This document shows positions 40,794-49,279 of a stretch of 64,000 nt of DNA, in pieces. The notes beneath the pieces are model-generated. The model was given only the letters and a program-made list of their open reading frames with translations. It was not told where the DNA came from and did not search any database. Origin of the DNA: a virus; IMG/VR virus record IMGVR_UViG_3300032213_003587, positions 1 through 64,000 of that record. The stretch is one strand, 5' to 3'. How positions within the stretch are numbered: the first letter of the stretch is position 1; every line of letters starts with the position of its first letter. The translations under genes and the position numbers were made by a program.

Positions 40794-43700
40794 TTATGAT
40801 CCTATGACTCCAGCCGTGGCCACCTGCACTAGATACGGACGATACAGCTTCTGTCCAATCATAGTAGCTACCTTGGGTCCGCGGCCGCCCGGAGTATAAA
40901 CTCCGCCCGCCGGACGATTGCCATCGGCATTGAAGCTGATGCGAATCCAGAAACGTTCCTTGCCCTGTATGGTTTCAGTCTGCAACAGCAGCTGATCAAA
41001 GGCCAGATTGTCTTTGATCCAGCGAGCAATGTCATAGTATTCGGTGTTGGGCCGCTTGGGAAAGTCGATTTCCACGGCCTGACCAGTACCAAGCTGACCA
41101 GGATCGTCTTCTCGATAACCCACCAGTATGCGGGTATCCGGATATCGATCGATGATCGGATCTATGCAGTTTATAGCCAGGGCCTTCAAATTGGTGGCAA
41201 TCTGCGGTCCAGTGAGGCGTCGGCCAGTGCTGCCGGTGGAATTGGTTCGGATACCACCCACACCCTGTTGACGACCATTGACGCTACCACCGCGGTCCGA
41301 ACTCAGGCTGCCGTCTACAATGCCACTGACAGCCCGACCTGCCAACCCACCGGCCTGAGCAGCTAGCTGAGCCGAGTCTGTACCATACTGGGCCAATATG
41401 CTGCTGTACACCACATCGTTGACATAGGTACCGGCCGCATAACCTACAAGTCGTCTTACGTCGGTGCGCTGTCCCTGTATAGCGTTTTTAACCACCACAC
41501 CAAACAAGTCGCCTACAATACGCGCACCCGCACTGGTGGTGCTGCCCAATCTTGCGTTGATGGAGGATGTAACTACATTGCTAACAACATAGCCCACAGC
41601 GGCTCCGCCGATGCCTCGAGCCAGGCGTTCATTGGCTGCGCGGTCGCCTTTGATTTCGTTGCTCAGCAGTTTTACTGTGATCATGGCTACTGCCTGCTGG
41701 GTATTGCTGGTGAGCTGTCCGCTGGACACTGCAAAGGTATAGCCCGCACCCAGAATAGTAAGACCGAGATTTTGTGCAAAAGTGCGGCCGCCGGCATTGG
41801 GATTGGTGACTGTGGCTGAAATAGCAGCAGCACCTACGCCGATGTAGCCAAGATTGCGTTTCTGTGACTGAGTCAGATTGGGGTTGTTGGCTTTATAGGT
41901 GTCCAGGCCGATGTCCACCAGCGTAGGTAGAGTTCGTGCCAACACGGTTAGCCCATAGCCCAAGGGATAGCCCTGTTCGCCTCGCAGTCGTGTTATCGCA
42001 AGATTTTGTCCTAGTGTGCCGATGATTTTCTGGGTATTGCTGATGCCGGCCTGTTGAAGAATGGCATTGCTACCGGCAAATAACAGACCCAGACCCAGAC
42101 GTTCTTTGAAGCCGAGATTTCTGTCACCAGCCGGAGTTAAAGCTACCGCAAATGCTGTGGTCAATCCTTTTAGTACTGCTTTGTTGGTGAACATACCCAG
42201 GGTAGTATTTTTGCTTAACTTTGCGCTTTCCGGTATAATCTTCATGCCCGTAAATTCCGCACTCTGCACTACTGTACCGGATCGTACGCCTGGTACAGAG
42301 ATGTCGCTAAATGTGTAGCCGGATGACGCACGACCGGCATCGGCCGCTATGTCTGATGAACTGCGCACGCCGATGGCACCCAACACATCGTCGTTGGTTT
42401 TCTTGGTAAAATCCGAAACCGATGGATCTGCGCCGGTTGTTGATGCTCCGGTGCTCAGTCCACCGGGCTTGTTAAACCAGCTGTCAAGTTCATCTACGCC
42501 TGATTCAATTAATCCAGCCACCACCTGAGTAAGGCTCGGTGTAGGTGGTAGCAGTCCGGTGGGCAAGGCCACAGTAGTCAGCGGAGTACCGGCCAATCCA
42601 GTATTAAAGTAGACCTGTGAACCATCAATACTAACCAGGCTAATGGATTTTAAATCTAGGAAACCAAAACTCAGAGTCTGTTTGGTACCAACAACTGTGG
42701 TGTTATGATTTACACCAACATACACATCGTGATTTTTTAGTGCGGTAACTTTAAAATTATTGGTGGCAAACATGGTGATGTTACCAGGCAGCAAACTGGC
42801 CTGAGTTGGTGCAGTACCAGGCACACCGGAAAATGTGGCTTCCATGATGATGTTGCTGGCGCGAAGATTATAGTTGCCGCCCACACTGACGTTCATGTCG
42901 CCGCTGACTGAAAGATTGGCTCCGCCCTTTACGGTAATATAGGCATCACTTTCAGCTTCAATGACATAGTTACCCTTGACTTTTATGGTGCCATTGCCGC
43001 TGGCATAGATGTCGTAGTTGCCCATCACCGCCAGATCCTTGCCTTTGCTGGAAATTTCCTGATGGAATCCTTCTACCTTCTGCACCATGTTACCACCGGC
43101 ACCAATTTCAAAATATGTGCCGGAGTTGTGATAGAGATGTATGCGTTCACGTCCCGGGGTATCATCAAATTCAATGACATGGCCGCCTTCGGTCTGCATG
43201 ACCTTGTTGAAGGGATATTCGGCGTTAAACTGCGTGGATATTTCTTCGGTTTCCTGCATGCCCAGATAGGCGTCAATGGCAGCGCCCACCAGACGTCCGG
43301 CATTGCCAGCCAGGCCGCCGCCGAGATTGGCAATTTGATTGGTCTGAGCCTTTTCATAGACTACGGTACGAGCAATCTTTCCATTGAGAATGGTGGTAGT
43401 AAGATCCTGACCTGTGGCCAATTTATTGGTGTCGGGATGATTGGCATAATCGCAGGTCGGATAGATGCTAGCGGGATCATTGAATCCCTTTTCATTGCCA
43501 ATTTTAGGATCGTTGAGCGGGCCGGCTACATTGGCATTGGGTGGTACCTGACGTCCGTTGTTGGGTGCTCGGGCTGCGATAGTAATGCCCTGGGGCTTGG
43601 TATAGGCTAATTGTCCACGAACGAAACTCTGTTTATTGTAGAGATTTTTACCGCCGCTGTTGAGAGCAGCATAGCTGATGGCATAGGCCATTTCCGGAGT

Positions 43701-45200
43701 AGCACCAAAGGCATCCGATGGATTTTTACCGCCCACGGCCCACATCTGCGCTCCGCCGGCGCCGCTGAGATGTGCGGCATGCAGCAGACCTGCGGCCACT
43801 CGCGGATCTTGATTGGGATTGATGATGCCGTTCTTTGACAGCTGCTTCCAATTTTTTTCCAACAGGTCAAACATCAAACGTTCCTGCAGATCTTTGTTCC
43901 GCAGGAAGGCTTCGGTGCTAGTGATACCGTCGGTGCCCTTCCATACTCCAGTGACATTGTTGGCCATGGCATTTTCTGAATAGCTTACCTGCTTGCCATT
44001 GCCGGCTCGAGCCCAATTTAAATATCCCTGGCTGGTCAAAACCTGTGCGCCAAACTGATACTTACCGATGAAATTCAAACTGTTTTTAATGCCATGCCCC
44101 TGTGTACCACCGGGCACACTACCACTTTCAGCATAGCCGATGCTGTTCATCAACACCTGCACATCGCTTTTACTCAGCGGCGGAAGATCACGAAGCACAA
44201 AACTGCTGGGCACCACACCCGTGCTAAAGTTATTGTTGCCGGTGTAGCCCGTGGGCAAGGTGCTGCTCTGGCCGGCAATGGACAACGATCCCCGGATGCT
44301 GCGCGCTACGGCATTGTAGTCCACCGGATGTATGTTGTCCTTGGTGGCAAAGTCAATGAGGTCCAGAGTTTGATCGCCGTTCTTCAAAGCCACTGACAGG
44401 ATGGCGGTTCGTGCTGCGCGATCATAGGGCAAGATCCATAGATAGGCCTTGGCGGCCAGCGCAGTACGAAGTTTTTCTGAGTTGCTTTTCAGCTGTTCGA
44501 TGTTGCCACGTCCACCCTGAATGTCGTTGGTACCCACGCTGATGATGGCAAATCGAGAATTTTGAATATTAGGGCTTTTCTGTACACTGGCCAGGACGGT
44601 GCCGGAAAATGCACCCACAGTAGCCAGCTGTGAAACACCGGCTCCACCGCTGAGTCTAGCCAAACTACCACCCACACCCAGAGCAATGCTATCACCAACT
44701 ACTGCAAACACCGGTCCGGTGTTGTTGGTGGGTACTGCTGTTACGGTGTTGCTGGTGCTCTGCACAATCTTCACGGGCTCGCCACGGCTGTCCAGCACCG
44801 GATTGCCGTTCTCATCCTTGCGCACATCATTGGCAAACAATTTTTCTAAAGTGTTGTTGGCCGTACATGCTTCGGTAGGTAATTTAAAGCCCGCAAATGT
44901 ACCCATGATGATGGGCTGCTGACAGTCTTTACCGTCGGCAAAGAAACCCATGACCCAGCTGCCGGGCATGGCACCCAAGGGAGTAGTGCCCACACCGCTC
45001 ATGGCCGCGGATGTAATGGGCTGCATGGGTATGGCCCAGGGCAGATCCGCAGTGGGTAAAAGATCGGTGTTATCGGTATGATATCCAAATATGCGTACCT
45101 GACACCGACCCAGGAGTGCGGGATCGTTGCGATTTTCTACCACACCGATCCACCAAAAGAAGCCGTCGCGACCGTAGAGATTATTAGCTGACACCGTCAT
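40794..45200 (-). CDS. 5: Central tail spike gp5-like with SGNH, lytic transglycosylase-like and beta-helix modules
   Basis: This encodes 1468 aa (T4 gp5 is 575). Order: OB-fold-like N-terminus (1-110; FFWWIGVVENRNDPALLGRC, PGSWVMGFFADGKDCQQPII); SGNH hydrolase at about 163-305 with GDS (Ser171), GTND (Asn225) and DNIH (Asp288/His291); lytic-transglycosylase-like domain at about 345-520 (IGYAESG with Glu358; GKYQFG 379-384); VgrG-like spike at about 672-860 (GGHVIEFDDTPGRERIHLYH, then VKGNYVIEA-type repeats); Ala/Gly-rich hydrophobic segment about 1000-1300; C-terminus 1333-1425 resembling M15 peptidases but lacking ligands. T4 has lysozyme where the SGNH and lytic modules sit. It overlaps the gp27-like gene by one base. 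Wall and sugar-ester cleavage at entry is inferred. Confidence 0.85.
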   Translation of the reverse strand: MTVSANNLYGRDGFFWWIGVVENRNDPALLGRCQVRIFGYHTDNTDLLPTADLPWAIPMQPITSAAMSGVGTTPLGAMPGSWVMGFFADGKDCQQPIIMGTFAGFKLPTEACTANNTLEKLFANDVRKDENGNPVLDSRGEPVKIVQSTSNTVTAVPTNNTGPVFAVVGDSIALGVGGSLARLSGGAGVSQLATVGAFSGTVLASVQKSPNIQNSRFAIISVGTNDIQGGRGNIEQLKSNSEKLRTALAAKAYLWILPYDRAARTAILSVALKNGDQTLDLIDFATKDNIHPVDYNAVARSIRGSLSIAGQSSTLPTGYTGNNNFSTGVVPSSFVLRDLPPLSKSDVQVLMNSIGYAESGSVPGGTQGHGIKNSLNFIGKYQFGAQVLTSQGYLNWARAGNGKQVSYSENAMANNVTGVWKGTDGITSTEAFLRNKDLQERLMFDLLEKNWKQLSKNGIINPNQDPRVAAGLLHAAHLSGAGGAQMWAVGGKNPSDAFGATPEMAYAISYAALNSGGKNLYNKQSFVRGQLAYTKPQGITIAARAPNNGRQVPPNANVAGPLNDPKIGNEKGFNDPASIYPTCDYANHPDTNKLATGQDLTTTILNGKIARTVVYEKAQTNQIANLGGGLAGNAGRLVGAAIDAYLGMQETEEISTQFNAEYPFNKVMQTEGGHVIEFDDTPGRERIHLYHNSGTYFEIGAGGNMVQKVEGFHQEISSKGKDLAVMGNYDIYASGNGTIKVKGNYVIEAESDAYITVKGGANLSVSGDMNVSVGGNYNLRASNIIMEATFSGVPGTAPTQASLLPGNITMFATNNFKVTALKNHDVYVGVNHNTTVVGTKQTLSFGFLDLKSISLVSIDGSQVYFNTGLAGTPLTTVALPTGLLPPTPSLTQVVAGLIESGVDELDSWFNKPGGLSTGASTTGADPSVSDFTKKTNDDVLGAIGVRSSSDIAADAGRASSGYTFSDISVPGVRSGTVVQSAEFTGMKIIPESAKLSKNTTLGMFTNKAVLKGLTTAFAVALTPAGDRNLGFKERLGLGLLFAGSNAILQQAGISNTQKIIGTLGQNLAITRLRGEQGYPLGYGLTVLARTLPTLVDIGLDTYKANNPNLTQSQKRNLGYIGVGAAAISATVTNPNAGGRTFAQNLGLTILGAGYTFAVSSGQLTSNTQQAVAMITVKLLSNEIKGDRAANERLARGIGGAAVGYVVSNVVTSSINARLGSTTSAGARIVGDLFGVVVKNAIQGQRTDVRRLVGYAAGTYVNDVVYSSILAQYGTDSAQLAAQAGGLAGRAVSGIVDGSLSSDRGGSVNGRQQGVGGIRTNSTGSTGRRLTGPQIATNLKALAINCIDPIIDRYPDTRILVGYREDDPGQLGTGQAVEIDFPKRPNTEYYDIARWIKDNLAFDQLLLQTETIQGKERFWIRISFNADGNRPAGGVYTPGGRGPKVATMIGQKLYRPYLVQVATAGVIGS

Positions 45201-46582
45201 TAGTTATTCCATCCTTTGGTTTTTTGTACTGAGTCTTTGCAGACTTCCATGATCATTACGTGCTTGAGATGATTGAATTTATGATGTATTGCAGTAACCA
45301 GATAGAAACCAGAATACATGGGATCATCTAAATTAAGACTGCTGTCTCCGGCATCGCGAGGCCGAGCCTGCGGATACTTCAGGTAGATAATGTTGCCGAC
45401 TTCGGCATCACTGCGGCCCGGAACTGTGAGCACCAACTTAATTGTGCTCAGTTCATTCATGGTGCTGATGCGTCGCGGAAGAATGCGTTCCACAATTTCT
45501 GAAACATTGGCCTGTGCATCATTATACAACAACGGAGCCTTGGGATACATGTTCACGAACGAGCCTGGGCCGCGTATGGTTCCTAAGCGCGATGGATTGC
45601 AGACATCGTTGCTAGTGCCGCCGATGTTTTCCAGATGTCGGTAATCGCCGTAGCTGGCCACATGATCATAATCATAGACCACATAGTCTTTTTTAATTAT
45701 ATCAAAATTAATCAATCTGTTGGCAAAATGACCGTTTTCAATGCTGCGCAGAGCATTGGGTGAACTTACAATCTCTAAACTTTCGATTTTTTGAAATTCG
45801 CGATTTACGTCTTTGTAATAATCACTGCCGGTTTGATTCTCTTCCTGGGGTGCAGATACATTCTGCGCCATGTAGATATACTGTGCAAATATGCTCTTGC
45901 TTTGTATTGCTCCGTCGATAATGGTTTCAATGTTGGCATAATAATAGCCTTTGTTGCTTTCAAAGAATACATAGTTAGGTGCCAGGTATCCTTCGCACAG
46001 ACTGCGAGCCGCCAGCCAGCTGATGTTCTGCAACGGTGTCCAACCCGGACTCACATACTTGATGCGGTTTTCGGTCTCACCGATGATGGTCAGGGAGTTT
46101 TCGTCATTGGGTAAACCATTGCGACTTGTCTGTAGACTGTCGAGGTAGATCTGCTGCACCACGTCGCTGATTTTTCCGGAGAAACTGCGATAGATTGGAC
46201 TTACTGCATCTACTATGATTTCTGAACTACAGAACTGCAGGACATAGGTTTGTTTGCTGCTGTCCTGCAGGAAACGACCGTCGGTGATGGCATATACTCT
46301 GAAGGTTTTGAAAAAATACTGGCTTGTAGTTGGAGTACGAATTTTGATGCGCACATATTCATCGCCGCGCAGAGGAACAAGTCTGGACAGGTTCAAGGCA
46401 TCCACCATCATCATGTTGCCATACAGGCCGGGTCGGAACATGTCTTCATAGAGATTGAGCTCCAGAAGAAATTGACGAATATCGTGTTCTACACCGTCGT
46501 TGCCGATGAGCAATAATTCTGTGATTTCCACATCGCCGGCGCCCTGCAGGCCGCCGCTGAGATTGGTGCTGTTTGATGCCAT
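45200..46582 (-). CDS. 27: Baseplate hub protein gp27-like
   Basis: This encodes 460 aa (T4 gp27 is 391). Gp27 trimers form the torus that holds the gp5 spike under the tail tube. Seen: the ITELLLIGNDGVEHDIRQFL opening, LYEDMFRPGLYGNMMMVDAL and FKTFRVYAITDGR in the first tail-tube-like domain, NIIPGWTPLQNISWLAARSL-type segment (YVSPGWTPLQNISWLAARSL), and the closing FYLVTAIHHKFNHLKHVMIM. The adjacent gp5 gene, with a one-base overlap, supports hub identity. The family is divergent, so the assignment combines pattern and synteny. Confidence 0.85.
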   Translation of the reverse strand: MASNSTNLSGGLQGAGDVEITELLLIGNDGVEHDIRQFLLELNLYEDMFRPGLYGNMMMVDALNLSRLVPLRGDEYVRIKIRTPTTSQYFFKTFRVYAITDGRFLQDSSKQTYVLQFCSSEIIVDAVSPIYRSFSGKISDVVQQIYLDSLQTSRNGLPNDENSLTIIGETENRIKYVSPGWTPLQNISWLAARSLCEGYLAPNYVFFESNKGYYYANIETIIDGAIQSKSIFAQYIYMAQNVSAPQEENQTGSDYYKDVNREFQKIESLEIVSSPNALRSIENGHFANRLINFDIIKKDYVVYDYDHVASYGDYRHLENIGGTSNDVCNPSRLGTIRGPGSFVNMYPKAPLLYNDAQANVSEIVERILPRRISTMNELSTIKLVLTVPGRSDAEVGNIIYLKYPQARPRDAGDSSLNLDDPMYSGFYLVTAIHHKFNHLKHVMIMEVCKDSVQKTKGWNN

Positions 46583-46583
46583 G

Positions 46584-47081
46584 TTAACGTCCTATTGCCT
46601 GTTCAAAATTTTGAATATACTGAGACACAAAATTGGGTTTTAATATTTTTATTCTTCGTCGAGTTTCGTTAAGCTCTTCTTCGTAGGTATAGTTACTCAC
46701 TGGATACTTGGTACCGGCAAAACTGCTGTGTACTATGTCATTATCGGCATTGATGTAGTGATGCACAGCATACTCATTGCCCGCACCGTATTTATTGGTA
46801 ACCAAGGTCAGCAAAGTACCTACCGGCAAGGGCCAGTCATAGCGCGGATCTATGATGTTGTTCACCAGAAGTATGATCCAATGCAGTTCGGAGTTATCAT
46901 AGATTTTAGCTGCTACTATTTCCGGTGTTTCACCGTCGAGAACATCATATTCATCGTAGCTCAGAGTTCCTATGGTGTTGTTGTCCGAAGAAATTACTCG
47001 ACGAAAAAAATCAGTCATTACAAAATTGGTGGTACTACCATCCAAGGTGTAGAGCATTCTAGGAAAGTTTTTAAAATACAC
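46584..47081 (-). CDS. 53: Baseplate wedge protein gp53
   Basis: This encodes 165 aa (T4 gp53 is 196). Gp53 clips wedges together around the hub. Family pattern seen: YFKNFPRMLYTLDG, the DFFRRVISSDNNTIGTLSYD helix, EIVAAKIYDNSELHWIILLV followed by NNIIDPRYDWPLP, and the closing NETRRRIKILKPNFVSQYIQ. The gene lies between gp48 and the gp27-like hub gene with 1-2 nt spacing on each side. Confidence 0.93.
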   Translation of the reverse strand: MYFKNFPRMLYTLDGSTTNFVMTDFFRRVISSDNNTIGTLSYDEYDVLDGETPEIVAAKIYDNSELHWIILLVNNIIDPRYDWPLPVGTLLTLVTNKYGAGNEYAVHHYINADNDIVHSSFAGTKYPVSNYTYEEELNETRRRIKILKPNFVSQYIQNFEQAIGR

Positions 47082-47083
47082 GA

Positions 47084-48220
47084 TTAATATCCTCCGGGAT
47101 CTATGCGTTCTTTGGTAAGAACTTCGAGTTCACGGAATGTAAGTTTCATGTTAATCTCATTGGGTGCACCGTTGGCAAACGATCCAAAGGTTGAATTGTT
47201 GCCGTAGTCTATGGACATATCAGTTAATACACAGGTTGATATTTTATGTACCCAGGGATTTTCTTTTTTACCAAAGAAATATACGATGTTGAATTCGCTG
47301 GGATAGATGTAGAACAATCCGCCGGCACTTAATTCCGGATGCATGTGATACTTGAATTCTGTGATTATGTTTTTAACCTTGCGACTTTCTTGTTCGCTTT
47401 TTGGCAGAAATTTGTAGTCAAAGGTAAAGGTTCGGTTATCCACGCTTTGAAAAATCTGTTCACGAAACGGGTTGGGTGTCATGGCCGTGGCTGCGCTGAT
47501 GGCTCCGCCTAGATCAAAGTTGCTGTCGCCGGTGAGATTGGCAGCAATGCCTGCAGGAACCGCAGCAAGATTGATGATGGCCTTTCTTGCCATTTCCGGC
47601 ATCATCTGATTCATGTCCAGGGCACTGGCTCCGCCGCCTAGGAATCCGCCGATGGTGCCCAGATCTGTGGTGCCATACTGTACGCCATATTTCACACTGG
47701 GTCGTTCATTGAGAGCCAGCTGAATCGCGGTCTTAATTCTAAATCTTTTGTCGGGCTCAAACCACTGCGAGATCTTGTCGCCGGCCGCTGCACCAGTTAA
47801 TGCTCCTGCAGTAACTGCTCCTAGAGTACCCAAAACCTTGACCTTGGCACTGGCTCCGGCCGCAGTATTGGCCAGTACTTTTTGAGCTAGACTGTTGGCT
47901 AGATAGGCGCTGCCGGCTATGGCCATGGGTTTGATCATACCCTGTATGTTTTCTCCGACTTGCCGGCGGTCTGTGCTGCCGGTGTCATCACCGATGATTT
48001 CTGTGCTGGCTCCGCCGGCTCGATCCTTGGCCTTGCTCTTGCCTCGCACATTGATGAGAAACAGCACCGAATGCTGAAGATCAGGATCGCCCATGGTGTT
48101 TTCCGGAAACCTCAGCTGCTGCACATCATAGGTCTGTCCGGTTTTGCTGCGGCCACGATTGCGTTCTAAAGTAATGCTGTTTAGATCGTCGGTGGTAGCG
48201 GGTTTTGGTGTTGCTGGCAT
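47084..48220 (-). CDS. 48: Baseplate tail-tube cap protein gp48
   Basis: This encodes 378 aa (T4 gp48 is 364). It sits on the hub and nucleates the tail tube together with gp54. The C-terminal half is characteristic: REQIFQSVDNRTFTFDYKFL, PKSEQESRKVKNIITEFKYH then MHPELSAGGLFYIYPSEFNI, and ISTCVLTDMSIDYGNNST. The N-terminus has LRFPENTMGDPDLQHSVLFL and a Gly/Ala-rich stretch (about 100-150) of low complexity. It is the first gene of the leftward structural block, divergent from gp4. Confidence 0.9.
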   Translation of the reverse strand: MPATPKPATTDDLNSITLERNRGRSKTGQTYDVQQLRFPENTMGDPDLQHSVLFLINVRGKSKAKDRAGGASTEIIGDDTGSTDRRQVGENIQGMIKPMAIAGSAYLANSLAQKVLANTAAGASAKVKVLGTLGAVTAGALTGAAAGDKISQWFEPDKRFRIKTAIQLALNERPSVKYGVQYGTTDLGTIGGFLGGGASALDMNQMMPEMARKAIINLAAVPAGIAANLTGDSNFDLGGAISAATAMTPNPFREQIFQSVDNRTFTFDYKFLPKSEQESRKVKNIITEFKYHMHPELSAGGLFYIYPSEFNIVYFFGKKENPWVHKISTCVLTDMSIDYGNNSTFGSFANGAPNEINMKLTFRELEVLTKERIDPGGY

Positions 48221-48227
48221 ATAAATA
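48220..48227 (+). promoter_or_regulatory. Perfect late promoter motif (TATAAATA) for the rightward gp4 block
   Basis: The plus strand reads TATAAATA overlapping the gp48 start codon, with the gp4 ATG at 48256. Transcription would begin near 48233. It is the only perfect plus-strand late motif I found and sits at the head of the only rightward gene block. Confidence 0.65.
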
Positions 48228-48246
48228 TCCGGTTATCGTTCTAAGT

Positions 48247-48254
48247 TATTTATC
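48247..48254 (-). promoter_or_regulatory. Late promoter motif (GATAAATA) for the leftward gp48 block
   Basis: The minus strand reads GATAAATA 27 nt before the gp48 ATG. Its position matches the usual late-promoter distance. It interleaves with a plus-strand TATAAATA at 48220-48227, giving divergent transcription of the two structural blocks. Confidence 0.55.
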
Positions 48255-48255
48255 G

Positions 48256-48708
48256 ATGTACGCAAAACATACTCACAATGGTCGCTATCCGGTGCGCAAT
48301 TACAACAAGTATATCGGCAATGCGCAGCAGGTATTCTATCGATCCATGTGGGAATTAAAATTCATGAAATGGTGCGACAACAATCCTGCAGTACTAGAAT
48401 GGGGCAGCGAAGAGGTGGTTATACCTTATTTATCGCCGGTGGATGGTCGTGTGCATCGATATTTCGTGGATTTCTTTGTAAAAATTCGAGACGCCAACGG
48501 CAGCGTAAAACGCTATTTGATAGAGATCAAACCCAAGAAATTCACCGAACCACCGAAACGTCCGGCCAAACAGACTCGTCGCTATATTCAGGAAGTCAGC
48601 AGCTATGTCGTCAATCAGGCCAAATGGGAACGAGCTCGAGCCTTCTGCGAAGAGCGGGACTGGCGATTTCTTGTACTCACAGAAAAAGAATTGGGCATAG
48701 ATAAATAA
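48256..48708 (+). CDS. 4: Head completion protein gp4 (gp50), nuclease-fold
   Basis: The ATG at 48256 gives 150 aa, exactly the T4 gp4 length; an upstream extension in the same frame runs into the promoter and was rejected. Gp4 joins filled heads to tails and has a PD-(D/E)XK-like nuclease layout. Seen: RYPVRNYNKYIGNAQQVFYR, SMWELKFMKWCDNNPAVLEW, GSEEVVIPYLSPVDGRVHRY then FVDFFVKI, and the YLIEIKPKK motif with Glu and Lys as the active-site pattern. No clear SD precedes it. Confidence 0.95.
   Translation: MYAKHTHNGRYPVRNYNKYIGNAQQVFYRSMWELKFMKWCDNNPAVLEWGSEEVVIPYLSPVDGRVHRYFVDFFVKIRDANGSVKRYLIEIKPKKFTEPPKRPAKQTRRYIQEVSSYVVNQAKWERARAFCEERDWRFLVLTEKELGIDK
48700..48707 (+). promoter_or_regulatory. 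Late promoter-like motif (GATAAATA) at the gp4 stop codon
   Basis: The plus strand reads GATAAATA over the last codons of gp4 (Asp-Lys-stop), six bases before the next ATG. If used, it would yield an almost leaderless message. No SD is visible there, so this is a weak call. Confidence 0.25.
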
Positions 48709-48712
48709 ACAT

Positions 48713-49279
48713 ATGGCTACAAACCCCTTTGACAATCTGAGAATCAACGCCGGATCGGCGCAACGCAGTCAGGCCTGGTATCGTACGCAGGTCGGAAAAC
48801 TGCAGAATCTGCAGCGCACCGTGGACAGCAGCATCTCGCAGGCTCGGCTAATAACTCGCCCAGACATCGGCAAGCTCTACTTGTTTCACTACGATCCCAA
48901 GCACAAAGATACTCTGCCGTACTACGATACCATGCCCCTGGTGTTTCCTTTTGAACGGGCTCAGGGCGGATTTCTAGGATTAAACCTGCACTATCTACCC
49001 TATGTCATGCGATTTAAATTAATGAGTGCGCTGTTAGATATTGCAGCCAAGGCCGGGGCTAGTAGAAAAACCGCATTCAGCTGGCAATTACTAAGCAACA
49101 GCAGTCGCTTTCCCGGAGCCCAGGTCGCGGTCAAGCATTATTTGACCGCTCAGATGCAGAGCAGTTTTTTAGAAATTCCCGACGATCAATGGCTGGCAGC
49201 AAGTCAGATGCCCATAGAACGATTTGTCAAAACCAACAAAGAAGCGGTATTTCGCGATACCCGTAGGATGACCCGATGA
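48713..49279 (+). CDS. Conserved T4-like assembly protein (possible gp2/gp3-type)
   Basis: This encodes 188 aa. The pattern RPDIGKLYLFHYDPKHKDTL followed by PYYDTMPLVFPFERAQGGFL, then GLNLHYLPYVMRFKLMSALL, is strongly conserved in T4-like phages of aquatic bacteria. The C-terminus ends in an Arg-rich tail (FRDTRRMTR). Genes of this layout are sometimes labelled DNA end protector, which would suit its place beside gp4; I cannot confirm equivalence to T4 gp2 or to a tail completion protein. It overlaps the next gene by 4 nt. There are no membrane segments. Confidence 0.7.
   Translation: MATNPFDNLRINAGSAQRSQAWYRTQVGKLQNLQRTVDSSISQARLITRPDIGKLYLFHYDPKHKDTLPYYDTMPLVFPFERAQGGFLGLNLHYLPYVMRFKLMSALLDIAAKAGASRKTAFSWQLLSNSSRFPGAQVAVKHYLTAQMQSSFLEIPDDQWLAASQMPIERFVKTNKEAVFRDTRRMTR

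Noticed and set aside
48205-48255. Upstream extension of the gp4 frame (17 extra codons)
   Set aside because: It overlaps the divergent promoter and the gp48 start, has a non-standard start and would make gp4 longer than its family. The ATG at 48256 gives the family length.
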